DNA of 64,000 nt, from NCBI RefSeq assembly GCF_913053745.1, contig NZ_CAJXGF010000003.1, forward strand, positions 1-64,000. The letters are read 5' to 3'. Below are positions 7,330 to 15,443 of the stretch, piece after piece. The position numbers were made by a program, and so were the translations under genes. Within the stretch, counting starts at the first letter, position 1. The number at the start of each line of letters is the position of its first letter. The notes below the pieces were generated by a model. It saw only the letters and a list, made by a program, of their open reading frames with translations, was not told where the DNA came from and searched no databases. The DNA is from an uncultured Nitratireductor sp. (GTDB taxonomy: Bacteria > Pseudomonadota > Alphaproteobacteria > Rhizobiales > Rhizobiaceae).

Positions 7330-7592
7330 AAATCAAATCCAGACCGACCGATGCCCGCCACAAAGCCCTGACCGACAAGCTTTGCCAGTTCCTCAAGGAT
7401 GAAGCCGGCGACCTGCCGGACATCGAGCTCCTGGCGCTCAACGCGCAGGTGCTGGGCATGATCATCGCCTATCAGGATCAGCGCAAATATACGCCGGACG
7501 AGATCATGACGATCGTTCAGCGCAACTTGGAGGCCGGAAACAGGCGCGTGATCGAAGGGCTGGCTAATTCGCCGGCAGGGGGGACGGCGTGA
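7326..7592 (+). CDS. Hypothetical protein
   Basis: 88 aa; ATGA overlaps with neighbours. Confidence 0.55.
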   Translation: MKIKSRPTDARHKALTDKLCQFLKDEAGDLPDIELLALNAQVLGMIIAYQDQRKYTPDEIMTIVQRNLEAGNRRVIEGLANSPAGGTA

Positions 7593-8041
7593 AAAAGATG
7601 CTCGTTGAACACGATCCCGAGAAAGGCACGTGGGGCGACTGCCATCGAACGGCGATTGCTGCGGTGCTGGGGTTGCCGCCTGTATCGGTTCCACATTTCT
7701 ATCGCTTCGGACCCAACCGCTCCTCGGAGGAGACACAGGCCGAAATCAACGAGTGGCTGCACGGCTATGGTGCATTGCGCGAGGTGCACGTCCTCTATCC
7801 GGGTGAGCTCGAGCTGAAAGAAATTCTCGAAACAATGCACGCGGTCAACCCCGGCGCGTTGTTCCTGCTGGGCGGCACCAGCCGGAATGGGACCGGTCAC
7901 ACTGTCGTCTGCCGCGATGGCCATATCATTTTTGATCCATCGCACAAGGAAAGCGGCATCGTCTCCCCAATGGAAGACGGGTACTGGTGGATAACCTTTC
8001 TAGCAATCGATGAAAGCCGCCTTGCGGAGCAAACATCATGA
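7589..8041 (+). CDS. C39/papain-like cysteine peptidase-fold protein
   Basis: N-terminal 'GDCHRTAIAAVLGLPPVSVPHF', C-terminal 'TGHTVVCRDGHIIFDPSHKESGI' (Cys, His, Asp arrangement). Confidence 0.55.
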   Translation: MKKMLVEHDPEKGTWGDCHRTAIAAVLGLPPVSVPHFYRFGPNRSSEETQAEINEWLHGYGALREVHVLYPGELELKEILETMHAVNPGALFLLGGTSRNGTGHTVVCRDGHIIFDPSHKESGIVSPMEDGYWWITFLAIDESRLAEQTS

Positions 8042-8793
8042 TCCGCCTCGCTTCCACGGCCGTGATGGCGCGCCGGCATGAGCCGGCGGACAGTCTGGAT
8101 TTTTTCCCGACACCGCCATGGGCGACACGTGCTTTCTGCGAGCACGTGCTGCCGCGCGTCTTTCCCGATCCGCACCTGTTTCACAATCCCGCCTGGGATC
8201 CGGCCTGCGGCGAGGGGCACATGGCACTCGCCCTGGCAGACTATTTCGCCCAGGTGCATGCGAGCGACATCTTTCCCTACGGGTTCGGCCAGGTGGCCGA
8301 TTTTCTGCATCAGGACTTTCGCTGGAAGCCGGCGGAATGGATCATCACCAACCCGCCTTTCGCCATCGGCCGGGATTTCATCCTGAAAGCGCTACAGCTC
8401 GCCTATCGCGGCGTTGCCATGCTTGTGCGCACGGCCTTTTGCGAAGGGCAGGGCCGCTATGACGATCTGTTTTCCATCTATCCGCCGGCGATGATCGCCC
8501 AATATGCCGAGCGCGTGCCCATGCATCGCGCCCGCTGGGTGGTGAATGGCAAGACCGCGACCGCCTATTGCTGGGTGGTCTGGCTGAAAGAGTTTGGCAA
8601 GCCGATCGTGGACGACACGCGGTTTGTCTGGATCCCGCCGTCCCGAAACACGCTGACGCGACCCGACGACTGGCTGCGCTTCGGCGGGTGCATGGACATT
8701 CCCGACAAGCACAAGGCGCGCCAGCTTGCGGCCGAGGGCGGCGTGATGCGGCCGGCGCCGACTCGCCAGGAGATCCAGGCGGGGTTTTTGTGA
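8038..8793 (+). CDS. SAM-dependent (adenine-type) DNA methyltransferase-like protein
   Basis: 'DFFPTPPWATRAF', 'WDPACGEGHMALALADYF', catalytic NPPF motif 'WIITNPPFAIG'. Confidence 0.75.
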   Translation: MIRLASTAVMARRHEPADSLDFFPTPPWATRAFCEHVLPRVFPDPHLFHNPAWDPACGEGHMALALADYFAQVHASDIFPYGFGQVADFLHQDFRWKPAEWIITNPPFAIGRDFILKALQLAYRGVAMLVRTAFCEGQGRYDDLFSIYPPAMIAQYAERVPMHRARWVVNGKTATAYCWVVWLKEFGKPIVDDTRFVWIPPSRNTLTRPDDWLRFGGCMDIPDKHKARQLAAEGGVMRPAPTRQEIQAGFL

Positions 8794-9920
8794 TGCACGG
8801 TGACCTGAAAGAGATCCGCGCGGCACTCAATCTGCGGGTGCTGGACGTGTGCGAGCGGCTTTTGCCGCATGGCCGGCTGATCGCAGGCCAGTGGGAATCT
8901 TGCAATCCGCGCGTTGCCGGCGACGATCGCAAGCTGCCGGCGCTGAAAGTGCGCGTGCATGGCGGCGAGCCGGGAGCCTGGCAGGACTGGCGCAACGGCC
9001 GCGACGGCTATGCCGGCGACATCATCGGCCTGGTCGGCTATCTCAACGGCACGGACACGAAAGGCGCGCTGGCCTGGGCGCGCGATTTCCTCGGTTTGCG
9101 CTCCATGAGCCGGGAGGAGCGCCGGGCCATGCGCTTTGCGGCCGAGGCGCAGGCGAAGAAGCGTGAACAGAAGGCGGCGCAGGACCGCCTGAAAAAGCGC
9201 CGGCGTGCGCGCGAGCTCTTTTCCTCCATTCCCCTCCAGGCCGGCCCGGCCGGTGCCGCCTACCGCCATGCGGTGGCCTATTTCGCGGCGCGGCACATGC
9301 CGCTTCACCAGGTGCCGGCGCTGAATGAAGAAAATTTCTGTTTCTCCGCCGCGACCGAATGGTGGCGGGGCGCGACCTATCGCACCGAACCGGATGGCCG
9401 GCGCATGAAAACCGTGCCGGGACCGAGCTTTCCGGCCGTGCATTCGGCCATGCGGCAATGGAATGGCGAGATCTCCGCCTGCCATGTGACGTTTCTGGAT
9501 CCGGTCGAGGCGGCGAAAGCGCCGGTGCAGCCGGCCAAGCTTATGTTTGGAGAGGCGCAGGGAGCGGTGATCGAGGTCGCCATGGGGCCGGCATGGGCAC
9601 CTTTCTGGGATTGCGAGGAGCCGCACCCGCTGATCATCGGCGAGGGGATCGAGAGCGTCGGGCCGCTGGCGATCGCCGTGCCGGAGGCGCGCGTCTGGGC
9701 GGCCGGTTCTCTTTCCGGCATGCGCCATGCCCCGGTGCATCTTCCCTGCATCTCCGAGGTGTTTGTCGCGCGCGACAACAACACCGGCAATGCCCAGGCA
9801 CAAAAGCAGCTCGACGCCGCGCTGGAAGCGCTCGAGGCGGCGGGCAAGCCGCTCAACGTGATGGCGAGCCACGTGGGCGACGATTTCAATGACCTCGCCG
9901 ATGACGACGAAGGAGAATGA
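8793..9920 (+). CDS. Toprim-domain primase-like protein
   Basis: 'PLIIGEGIESVGPLAIAVPEARVWAAGSLSGM', 'EVFVARDNNTGNAQAQKQLDAALEAL'; phage/plasmid primase-type Toprim. Confidence 0.75.
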   Translation: MHGDLKEIRAALNLRVLDVCERLLPHGRLIAGQWESCNPRVAGDDRKLPALKVRVHGGEPGAWQDWRNGRDGYAGDIIGLVGYLNGTDTKGALAWARDFLGLRSMSREERRAMRFAAEAQAKKREQKAAQDRLKKRRRARELFSSIPLQAGPAGAAYRHAVAYFAARHMPLHQVPALNEENFCFSAATEWWRGATYRTEPDGRRMKTVPGPSFPAVHSAMRQWNGEISACHVTFLDPVEAAKAPVQPAKLMFGEAQGAVIEVAMGPAWAPFWDCEEPHPLIIGEGIESVGPLAIAVPEARVWAAGSLSGMRHAPVHLPCISEVFVARDNNTGNAQAQKQLDAALEALEAAGKPLNVMASHVGDDFNDLADDDEGE

Positions 9921-10243
9921 GCATGGGCATGGAAAGCCTGCAAGTGACCGATGCGCAATCCGCGCGGGTGCAGAAGACGCCGCACCGGGTTTCGCTCGAG
10001 GACATCAGCGCCAAGATCCAGGAGGTCGACTATGTGCGGCCGAGCCTGGAACCGACGATGACGATCTGCCTGGTGAAGATGCAGAACGGTTTCATCGTGA
10101 TCGGGAAATCCGCGCCGGCGGACCCGAACAATTTCGACCGGGAACTTGGCGAGAAATTCGCCTTCGAGGATGCGGTGCGCCAGATCTGGCCGCTCGAGGG
10201 CTATGCGCTGCGCGAGCGACTGCTTGCCGGGGAGGGTGTGTGA
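9917..10243 (+). CDS. N4 Gp49 / Sf6 Gp66 family phage protein
   Basis: 'MTICLVKMQNGFIVIGKSAPADPNNFDRELGEKFAFEDAVRQIWPLEGYALRERL' is the signature of this family. Confidence 0.8.
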   Translation: MSMGMESLQVTDAQSARVQKTPHRVSLEDISAKIQEVDYVRPSLEPTMTICLVKMQNGFIVIGKSAPADPNNFDRELGEKFAFEDAVRQIWPLEGYALRERLLAGEGV

Positions 10244-10497
10244 TGAAGAAACCGACGCCCAGGAAGGCCTCCAAGGCCAAGGCAAAGCCAGTGGCGAGCG
10301 CTCCGGCGAAGCCGACGGATACTATCAGCTCGTTGCGCGGAAAACTGACCGACGCGCGGATAGAGGCTGACCGGTATCGGGATGCGTTTCATTCAAAATG
10401 CCGGGAGACGCGGCGGCTGCAGGTCACGGTCGAGGCGCTGCAACAGGCCCTGATCGACGAAAGGGCCAGCCCGCCGCTTTCCGACATTCCATTCTGA
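10243..10497 (+). CDS. Hypothetical protein
   Basis: MKKPTPRKASKAKAKPVASAPAKPTDTISSLRGKLTDARIEADRYRDAF; TGATG overlap. Confidence 0.5.
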   Translation: MKKPTPRKASKAKAKPVASAPAKPTDTISSLRGKLTDARIEADRYRDAFHSKCRETRRLQVTVEALQQALIDERASPPLSDIPF

Positions 10498-10611
10498 ATA
10501 CCCGAGAGGGCGGTCTGGTACGGCTCGCGAGGCCCCCAGCACCTTCTAGGGACGGTTCGAGCGTAGGGGTTCAGCCCGCCGCCCACACCCAACATCATAG
10601 GAGAGAGTGAC

Positions 10612-11595
10612 ATGGCAAAACGGAGGAACAGCAGTGCAAAGCCCGCTTCTGATGATCGCGTGGAAACGGACACTGCAACCACCACCCAGGATGGAAGCGC
10701 CGGAGAGGCCGCGTCTGCGCTCGAGGCCGCCACGGCCGTGGATCCCGAAAAGCAGACCGATGCCCCGGCTGCCGGGCAAGAGCCAGGCGCGCCTGCGCCT
10801 GCGCCAGATAGCGCGGATGCTGAAAGCCAGGGAGCAACGGAAACGGAAGCCTTGAGCGATGGGCAAGCTGACAGTGGAGTTTCTGCCGATACCGGAACCG
10901 CAGATCAAGCTGATGAAGGATCTGGAAGCGATGCGGCAGGAAATCTACAGGGCGATGTATCTGCCGATGCCCAGGGAACTGACCAATCCGGACAAGAGAA
11001 TGCACATCCGGACAATGAAGCTCCTCGAGGAAATACGGCTGCAGAAGGGCAAGCCGATGCCCGGGAATCCGACGAAGCGGAAAAGCAGCTAGAACAGCAA
11101 AATGAAGCGGAAGCAGTCCAGATGGACACCAATGCGAAAGCCGCATTCTGGGCTTCCGGGGCGGTTTTTCGGGGCGAAACACCGGTTGAGGATCTTATAG
11201 ATCCCGAAACCCTTTCGATCTGGCGTGACGCTGATTTAAGCGCGATGCAGGAAGCGGCGTCATTCTTTCGTCGCTGGCCCGATTCCACACCGGAAGCCGT
11301 CTGCATTCATATGCGGCGGCGCGGTTTGCCGAACCTGCCTGCACCCAATCGGCGCATGGCAGCGGCCTGGGCGGTCTTCGCCTTCACCCTGCGCACGCTC
11401 GATCAGGTCACCGCCGCCGAAAAGGCCCAGGCGGACGCCGAAGCGCGCGCGGAAGAAAAGCGGCAGCTCCTGGTCGATCGCGACCGGCTGGCGATGACGC
11501 CCGAGGATGACAGCCCGCTTTCCGAGTATGGCCGGGCGGCCCTGCGCCGGCGAGAAACCCCGAAAGGGGAAAAACCCCGCAACGACCAGGAATAG
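10612..11595 (+). CDS. Hypothetical phage protein (327 aa): low-complexity acidic N-terminal half, conserved-looking C-terminal half
   Basis: Good Shine-Dalgarno GGAGAGAG before ATG 10612; an internal start at 11122 (MDTNAKAAFWASGAVFRGETPVEDLID...) is possible; overlaps nested ORF 10859..11092. Confidence 0.55.
   Translation: MAKRRNSSAKPASDDRVETDTATTTQDGSAGEAASALEAATAVDPEKQTDAPAAGQEPGAPAPAPDSADAESQGATETEALSDGQADSGVSADTGTADQADEGSGSDAAGNLQGDVSADAQGTDQSGQENAHPDNEAPRGNTAAEGQADARESDEAEKQLEQQNEAEAVQMDTNAKAAFWASGAVFRGETPVEDLIDPETLSIWRDADLSAMQEAASFFRRWPDSTPEAVCIHMRRRGLPNLPAPNRRMAAAWAVFAFTLRTLDQVTAAEKAQADAEARAEEKRQLLVDRDRLAMTPEDDSPLSEYGRAALRRRETPKGEKPRNDQE
10859..11092 (+). CDS. Nested out-of-frame small protein (77 aa), candidate overprinted gene
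   Basis: MGKLTVEFLPIPEPQIKLMKDLEAMRQEIYRAMYLPMPRELTNPDKRMHIRTMKLLEEIRLQKGKPMPGNPTKRKSS; hand-counted third-position GC ~61/77 here versus ~27/78 in the overlapping long frame. Confidence 0.5.
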   Translation: MGKLTVEFLPIPEPQIKLMKDLEAMRQEIYRAMYLPMPRELTNPDKRMHIRTMKLLEEIRLQKGKPMPGNPTKRKSS

Positions 11596-11681
11596 GTCCG
11601 GCGGTTCATCCACCTGCCGGCCGCGCGAACCCTCCTCCCTCGTGCGGCCGGCTTTTTTCATGACAGCAGGCCAGGGCGGCA

Positions 11682-13544
11682 ATGGCGAAAAAGACGACAC
11701 AGACCGGCACCCGCGCTATCCGCGCCATCTTCGAGACCGCCAGGCGTCAACTCGAGGACGAAAAGCCGATTGACTCCCCGGACCCGAACGAGCCGCGCAA
11801 CGGTCTTCGCGCCGGCCAGTGGCCGGGCGCACCGCACGATGCGTTGCCGCCCGACTGCCCGGTGCATGTGATCGGCCGAGACGCCGGCGGCACGGTCTGG
11901 GTCCGCACGGCGACCGGCCACATGCGGGCGGTCGAGAAATGGGACATGCCCACGCTTCTCGACCTGTTCGCGCCGGACGTGAATTATCTGTTCTGGGCCT
12001 GGCCGGCCTTCGGCAAGAAAAAGACCGTTGGCGAGGATGGCACCGTGCAGGAGGAGCTGCGCGTTGTGCGCCTCGAGCGCGACAAGGTGGCCGCCTGCCT
12101 GATCAACGCCGCCGCCAAGCGGCCGGATTTCGATCCCCAGACCCAGCATCGCGGCCGTGGCGGCTGGCAGGACAAGACCGGCCGTTTCGTGTGGCACTCC
12201 GGAAACTGGATGTGGAGCGTCAACGGCTCGACGCTCGAGCGCGCCCGGCCGGGCGAGCATGAAGGCTTTCTCTACACCCGGCAGCCGACGACGATCGAGC
12301 CCTGGGACGCGCCGATAAAACAGGATGAAAGCCCGGCCTTGCGGATCCTCGAGGATCTGCGCAGCTGGAAATGGGAACGGCCCTATCTCGACCCGGTGCT
12401 TTGCCTGGGCTGGATTGCAACCGCGATCATGGGCGGCGCTTTGAAGGCGCGGCCGATCGTCTTTACCGGCGGTGGCGCCGGCGTCGGCAAGTCGACCTTG
12501 CATGAGCTCCTGCGCAACGTGCTCGAGGGCGCGGTGTTCGCGGCCGTCGACACCACGGCCGCCGGCATCTATCAGCGCGTCAAGCACGATGCCCTGCCGA
12601 TCCTGGTCGACGAGCTGGAGAACAAGCCGGGATCCACGAAGGCGCAGAGCGTGATCGAGCTGGCGCGCGTTGCCTATACCGGCGGCGACATCGCCCGTGG
12701 CGGTGCCGACCACGAGGGCACAACCTTCCGCATGCACAATTCGTTTCTGTTTTCCGCCATCAACCCGCCGCCCATGACCGAGGCGGACAAAAGCCGCATG
12801 GCGATCCTCAATCTTTCTCGCCTGGACATGGCGGACGGCGTGGGGCGCAAGATGAGCGTGGCGATCGAGACGGACGGCCGCATGCTCCTGCGCCAGATCA
12901 TGGACGGATGGACGGAGTTTTCCGGCCGGCTCCTGCAGGACTGGTGGGACACGCTGCAAAAGCAGGGGCTCGACAGCCGGGCGATCGATACCTATGGCAC
13001 GCTCCTGGCGGCCGCCGAGCTGCTGGTCGGCCCGGCCGAGCTCGAGGATATCGGCCTGCCGGTGACAGACCAGACAAAGCTGGGCGAGATCATCGCGGCC
13101 GCCACGGCGCTCGAGCGCGGCGAACGGCTGGACAATTGGCACAAATGCGTCAACCGGTTGCTCGATTCGACGATTGAGGCCTGGCGCGACGGCGTGAAGC
13201 CCACGGTGGGCGGCGTGATCGACCAGGTGGAGCGCGACAACCTCGCGCTCGAGTTCGCGAAAGAGCGCCTGCAGCTGGTCAATCTTAGCATCCGCAACAA
13301 GGGCGACCCCGGTGATGGTTTCTGCCTGGCAGTGCCCAATGACGGGCCGGTGCTGCAAAAGCTGTTCGCGGATACGGAATGGCAGCGCGGGGGCTGGTTC
13401 GGGGCCTTGAAGCAAGCGCCCAACAACGTTGTGTTGCGCAACGAGGGCAACAAGCAGAAGCTCAAGATCAACGGCTCCACGAAGCACTGCCTTCTGATCG
13501 ATATGTCGGCGTTCGCGGCCTATGTCGACAAGGAGGGGCGGTGA
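11682..13544 (+). CDS. Phage replicative ATPase/helicase (SF3/D5-like)
   Basis: Walker A 'IVFTGGGAGVGKSTLHELLRNVLEG', Walker B-like 'LPILVDELE', 'NSFLFSAINPPPMTEADKSRMAIL'. Confidence 0.7.
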   Translation: MAKKTTQTGTRAIRAIFETARRQLEDEKPIDSPDPNEPRNGLRAGQWPGAPHDALPPDCPVHVIGRDAGGTVWVRTATGHMRAVEKWDMPTLLDLFAPDVNYLFWAWPAFGKKKTVGEDGTVQEELRVVRLERDKVAACLINAAAKRPDFDPQTQHRGRGGWQDKTGRFVWHSGNWMWSVNGSTLERARPGEHEGFLYTRQPTTIEPWDAPIKQDESPALRILEDLRSWKWERPYLDPVLCLGWIATAIMGGALKARPIVFTGGGAGVGKSTLHELLRNVLEGAVFAAVDTTAAGIYQRVKHDALPILVDELENKPGSTKAQSVIELARVAYTGGDIARGGADHEGTTFRMHNSFLFSAINPPPMTEADKSRMAILNLSRLDMADGVGRKMSVAIETDGRMLLRQIMDGWTEFSGRLLQDWWDTLQKQGLDSRAIDTYGTLLAAAELLVGPAELEDIGLPVTDQTKLGEIIAAATALERGERLDNWHKCVNRLLDSTIEAWRDGVKPTVGGVIDQVERDNLALEFAKERLQLVNLSIRNKGDPGDGFCLAVPNDGPVLQKLFADTEWQRGGWFGALKQAPNNVVLRNEGNKQKLKINGSTKHCLLIDMSAFAAYVDKEGR

Positions 13545-13873
13545 GCGGCCGTTGCCCCTGTTGCGGCGGTATGATGCCGCCAGGCGCGGTCCCGCGCGAG
13601 GAGATCGTCGGTCGGCTGGAAACCACCTCGCAGGTCTTTCGCGATGCTGTGCGAAGATTGGCCTGGCGGCCAGGACACCAGCTCACGTCGTATGAACTGG
13701 CGGAATACATCTGGAAAGATGATCCGAATGGCGGACCGGATACAGCCGATGCCGTTGTGCGCGTTACAATTCGTCGCGAGCGACATCATCTTGAGCCACT
13801 TGGTTGGCGGATAGAACGCCGGGCGGGTCACGGCGGTGGCTATCGCCTCATTCTTGCAGCCTCAGACGCTTAA
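13541..13873 (+). CDS. Winged-helix (OmpR/PhoB C-terminal type) DNA-binding protein
   Basis: GTG start overlapping upstream stop; 'TSYELAEYIWKDDPNGGPDTADAVVRVTIRRERHHLEPLGWRIERRAGHGGGYRL'. Confidence 0.65.
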   Translation: MSGRCPCCGGMMPPGAVPREEIVGRLETTSQVFRDAVRRLAWRPGHQLTSYELAEYIWKDDPNGGPDTADAVVRVTIRRERHHLEPLGWRIERRAGHGGGYRLILAASDA

Positions 13874-14212
13874 TCACAGTTCATAGAGCAGCCGTGCACG
13901 GCGCTGGTGGCGTTTCTGCGTCGCCTGGCGCGGCTGCGGCGTATTTGCCGTGTGTCACATCATAATGACCAGCAGCCCGGCAGGGCTGCGCCGCTTTCCT
14001 ATGTCCCGCCTCCAGGGCGAGGGAAACGGCTATTATGTCCACTCCCACGCCCGCGCGCCCATCCAGCAATTGACAGCCCAACCCCCGCCCCATTGGGAGA
14101 ATGCGTGTTCCCGCCGCGCCATTTTCGGCCCGAAACAGCGCATTTCGAGCGCAAGCACTTGTCGCAAGGTACGGCGTGCGAGGTTTGTGCCGTGCGCCTG
14201 GCGGGGCAGGGC

Positions 14213-14443
14213 GGTTACCAAGGTAACCCGGTGTAACGCGCAGGTAACCGAGAAAATCCAACAAAAACAGATAGGTGCGCTTTGCGGTTACAAGTTACCC
14301 GAATAGGTCATGCATCACGCATGCGCGCGCGCATGTGCGCATGTGAGGTAACTGGTAACCATGTAACCTATGCGTGTAGGTATATGTATTTGCTGGAAAA
14401 AAGCCGGTTACAACGCGGTTACCTATCGGCGGTTGTGGTAACC
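14213..14443. repeat. Cluster of GGTTAC(C)/GGTAACC motifs in both orientations
   Basis: Motifs at 14213, 14222, 14243, 14286, 14294 (GTTACC), 14347, 14354, 14363 (GTAACC), 14406, 14417 and 14437. Confidence 0.85.
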
Positions 14444-14482
14444 GACAGGTGACGCCGAGCGCCCGAATAAAATAATGGTTTC

Positions 14483-15154
14483 ATGGCTATGAGCGACGAC
14501 GACGACACCGAAAAAGGGACATTGGAAGGCGCGCACACGGGCGGTTCCGACCGCCTGGCGGCCGATCTCCACCGCGTCGACCAGGAGCGCGCCCAGGCCG
14601 AGGGCGATCAGCTCGACCTGCTCGCCGGCTCGCTCGATATCCACGACGAGGACGTGCTGGCGGCAGCATCGGAACTTGTTGCCAAGCCTCGACGGGAGCG
14701 GGGGAGGCCGCCGGGCAGCGCCAATCGGCGCAATACGCAAGTGTTCGACTATCTCGAGCGCCTGGGCCATCGCGACCCGGCGGTTACGCTGTCCATGATC
14801 CAGTCGGCGGATACGCTGCAGCTTGCGGCGGCGCTCGGTGCCAATACGGCCAAGGGACGCCTGGCCGTTCTGGGGTTGCAGCGGGCGGCGGCGGCAGAGC
14901 TCATGCCCTACAAGTATGCGAAGAAGCCGCAACAGATCGACCTGCCGCCCGATGTGGCCCGGCCGTTGATGGTCATCGGCGAGATGAATGTCGGGATCAG
15001 CACGCAATCGGACGTGATGAGCGTGGCCGATCCGCGAGCGAAAAAAGCCAATGAAATCAATAGCGGTCCCGTGCGGATAGTCGATAATGATCCGCACGAT
15101 GATAGCCAAGCTATTGATAACACTGACAAAAGCGGCGCTGAAACACCTGATTGA
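14483..15154 (+). CDS. Putative terminase small subunit
   Basis: Immediately upstream of TerL; 'RGRPPGSANRRNTQVFDYLERLGHRDPAVTL'; position-based. Confidence 0.5.
   Translation: MAMSDDDDTEKGTLEGAHTGGSDRLAADLHRVDQERAQAEGDQLDLLAGSLDIHDEDVLAAASELVAKPRRERGRPPGSANRRNTQVFDYLERLGHRDPAVTLSMIQSADTLQLAAALGANTAKGRLAVLGLQRAAAAELMPYKYAKKPQQIDLPPDVARPLMVIGEMNVGISTQSDVMSVADPRAKKANEINSGPVRIVDNDPHDDSQAIDNTDKSGAETPD
15070..15098. repeat. Inverted repeat CGTGCGGAT...ATCCGCACG (same motif as near attL)
   Basis: 9-bp arms 15070-15078 / 15090-15098, in the 3' end of the TerS-like gene. Confidence 0.6.
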
Positions 15155-15302
15155 AAATCAGTTGATCGACCGTCATCTGGCCGAGCATGGTTTTTGCCTG
15201 GCGCATCCAGTTGCCACTCCATGCCTCGACCCCGCCCCCTCCCTTCGCGCCATGGGCAGACCGGCCTTGTCGAATTTCAAAACCGCGCGCCCCCTGTCCT
15301 AG
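15099..15302 (+). CDS. Possible small protein between terS and terL
   Basis: MIAKLLITLTKAALKHLIENQLIDRHLAEHGFCL...; overlaps the 3' end of 14483..15154. Confidence 0.3.
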   Translation: MIAKLLITLTKAALKHLIENQLIDRHLAEHGFCLAHPVATPCLDPAPSLRAMGRPALSNFKTARPLS

Positions 15303-15443
15303 AGGGGCCCTACGGCTTCACACACACGACCCGTTTCAACAGGCCTGCCCTGAATTGACGCCTGCCGGTGCCGAATAACCTTGCGACGTTGAATCGGGCG
15401 CAGGGTGCGGATGCGCGCGCGCCGTGGGATGCAGGGAGCCGGG

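Noticed and set aside
11658-13487. 609-aa minus-strand ORF antisense to the SF3-like ATPase
   Set aside because: No recognisable motifs, composition of a mirrored high-GC3 gene; the plus strand has Walker A/B motifs and operonic overlaps.
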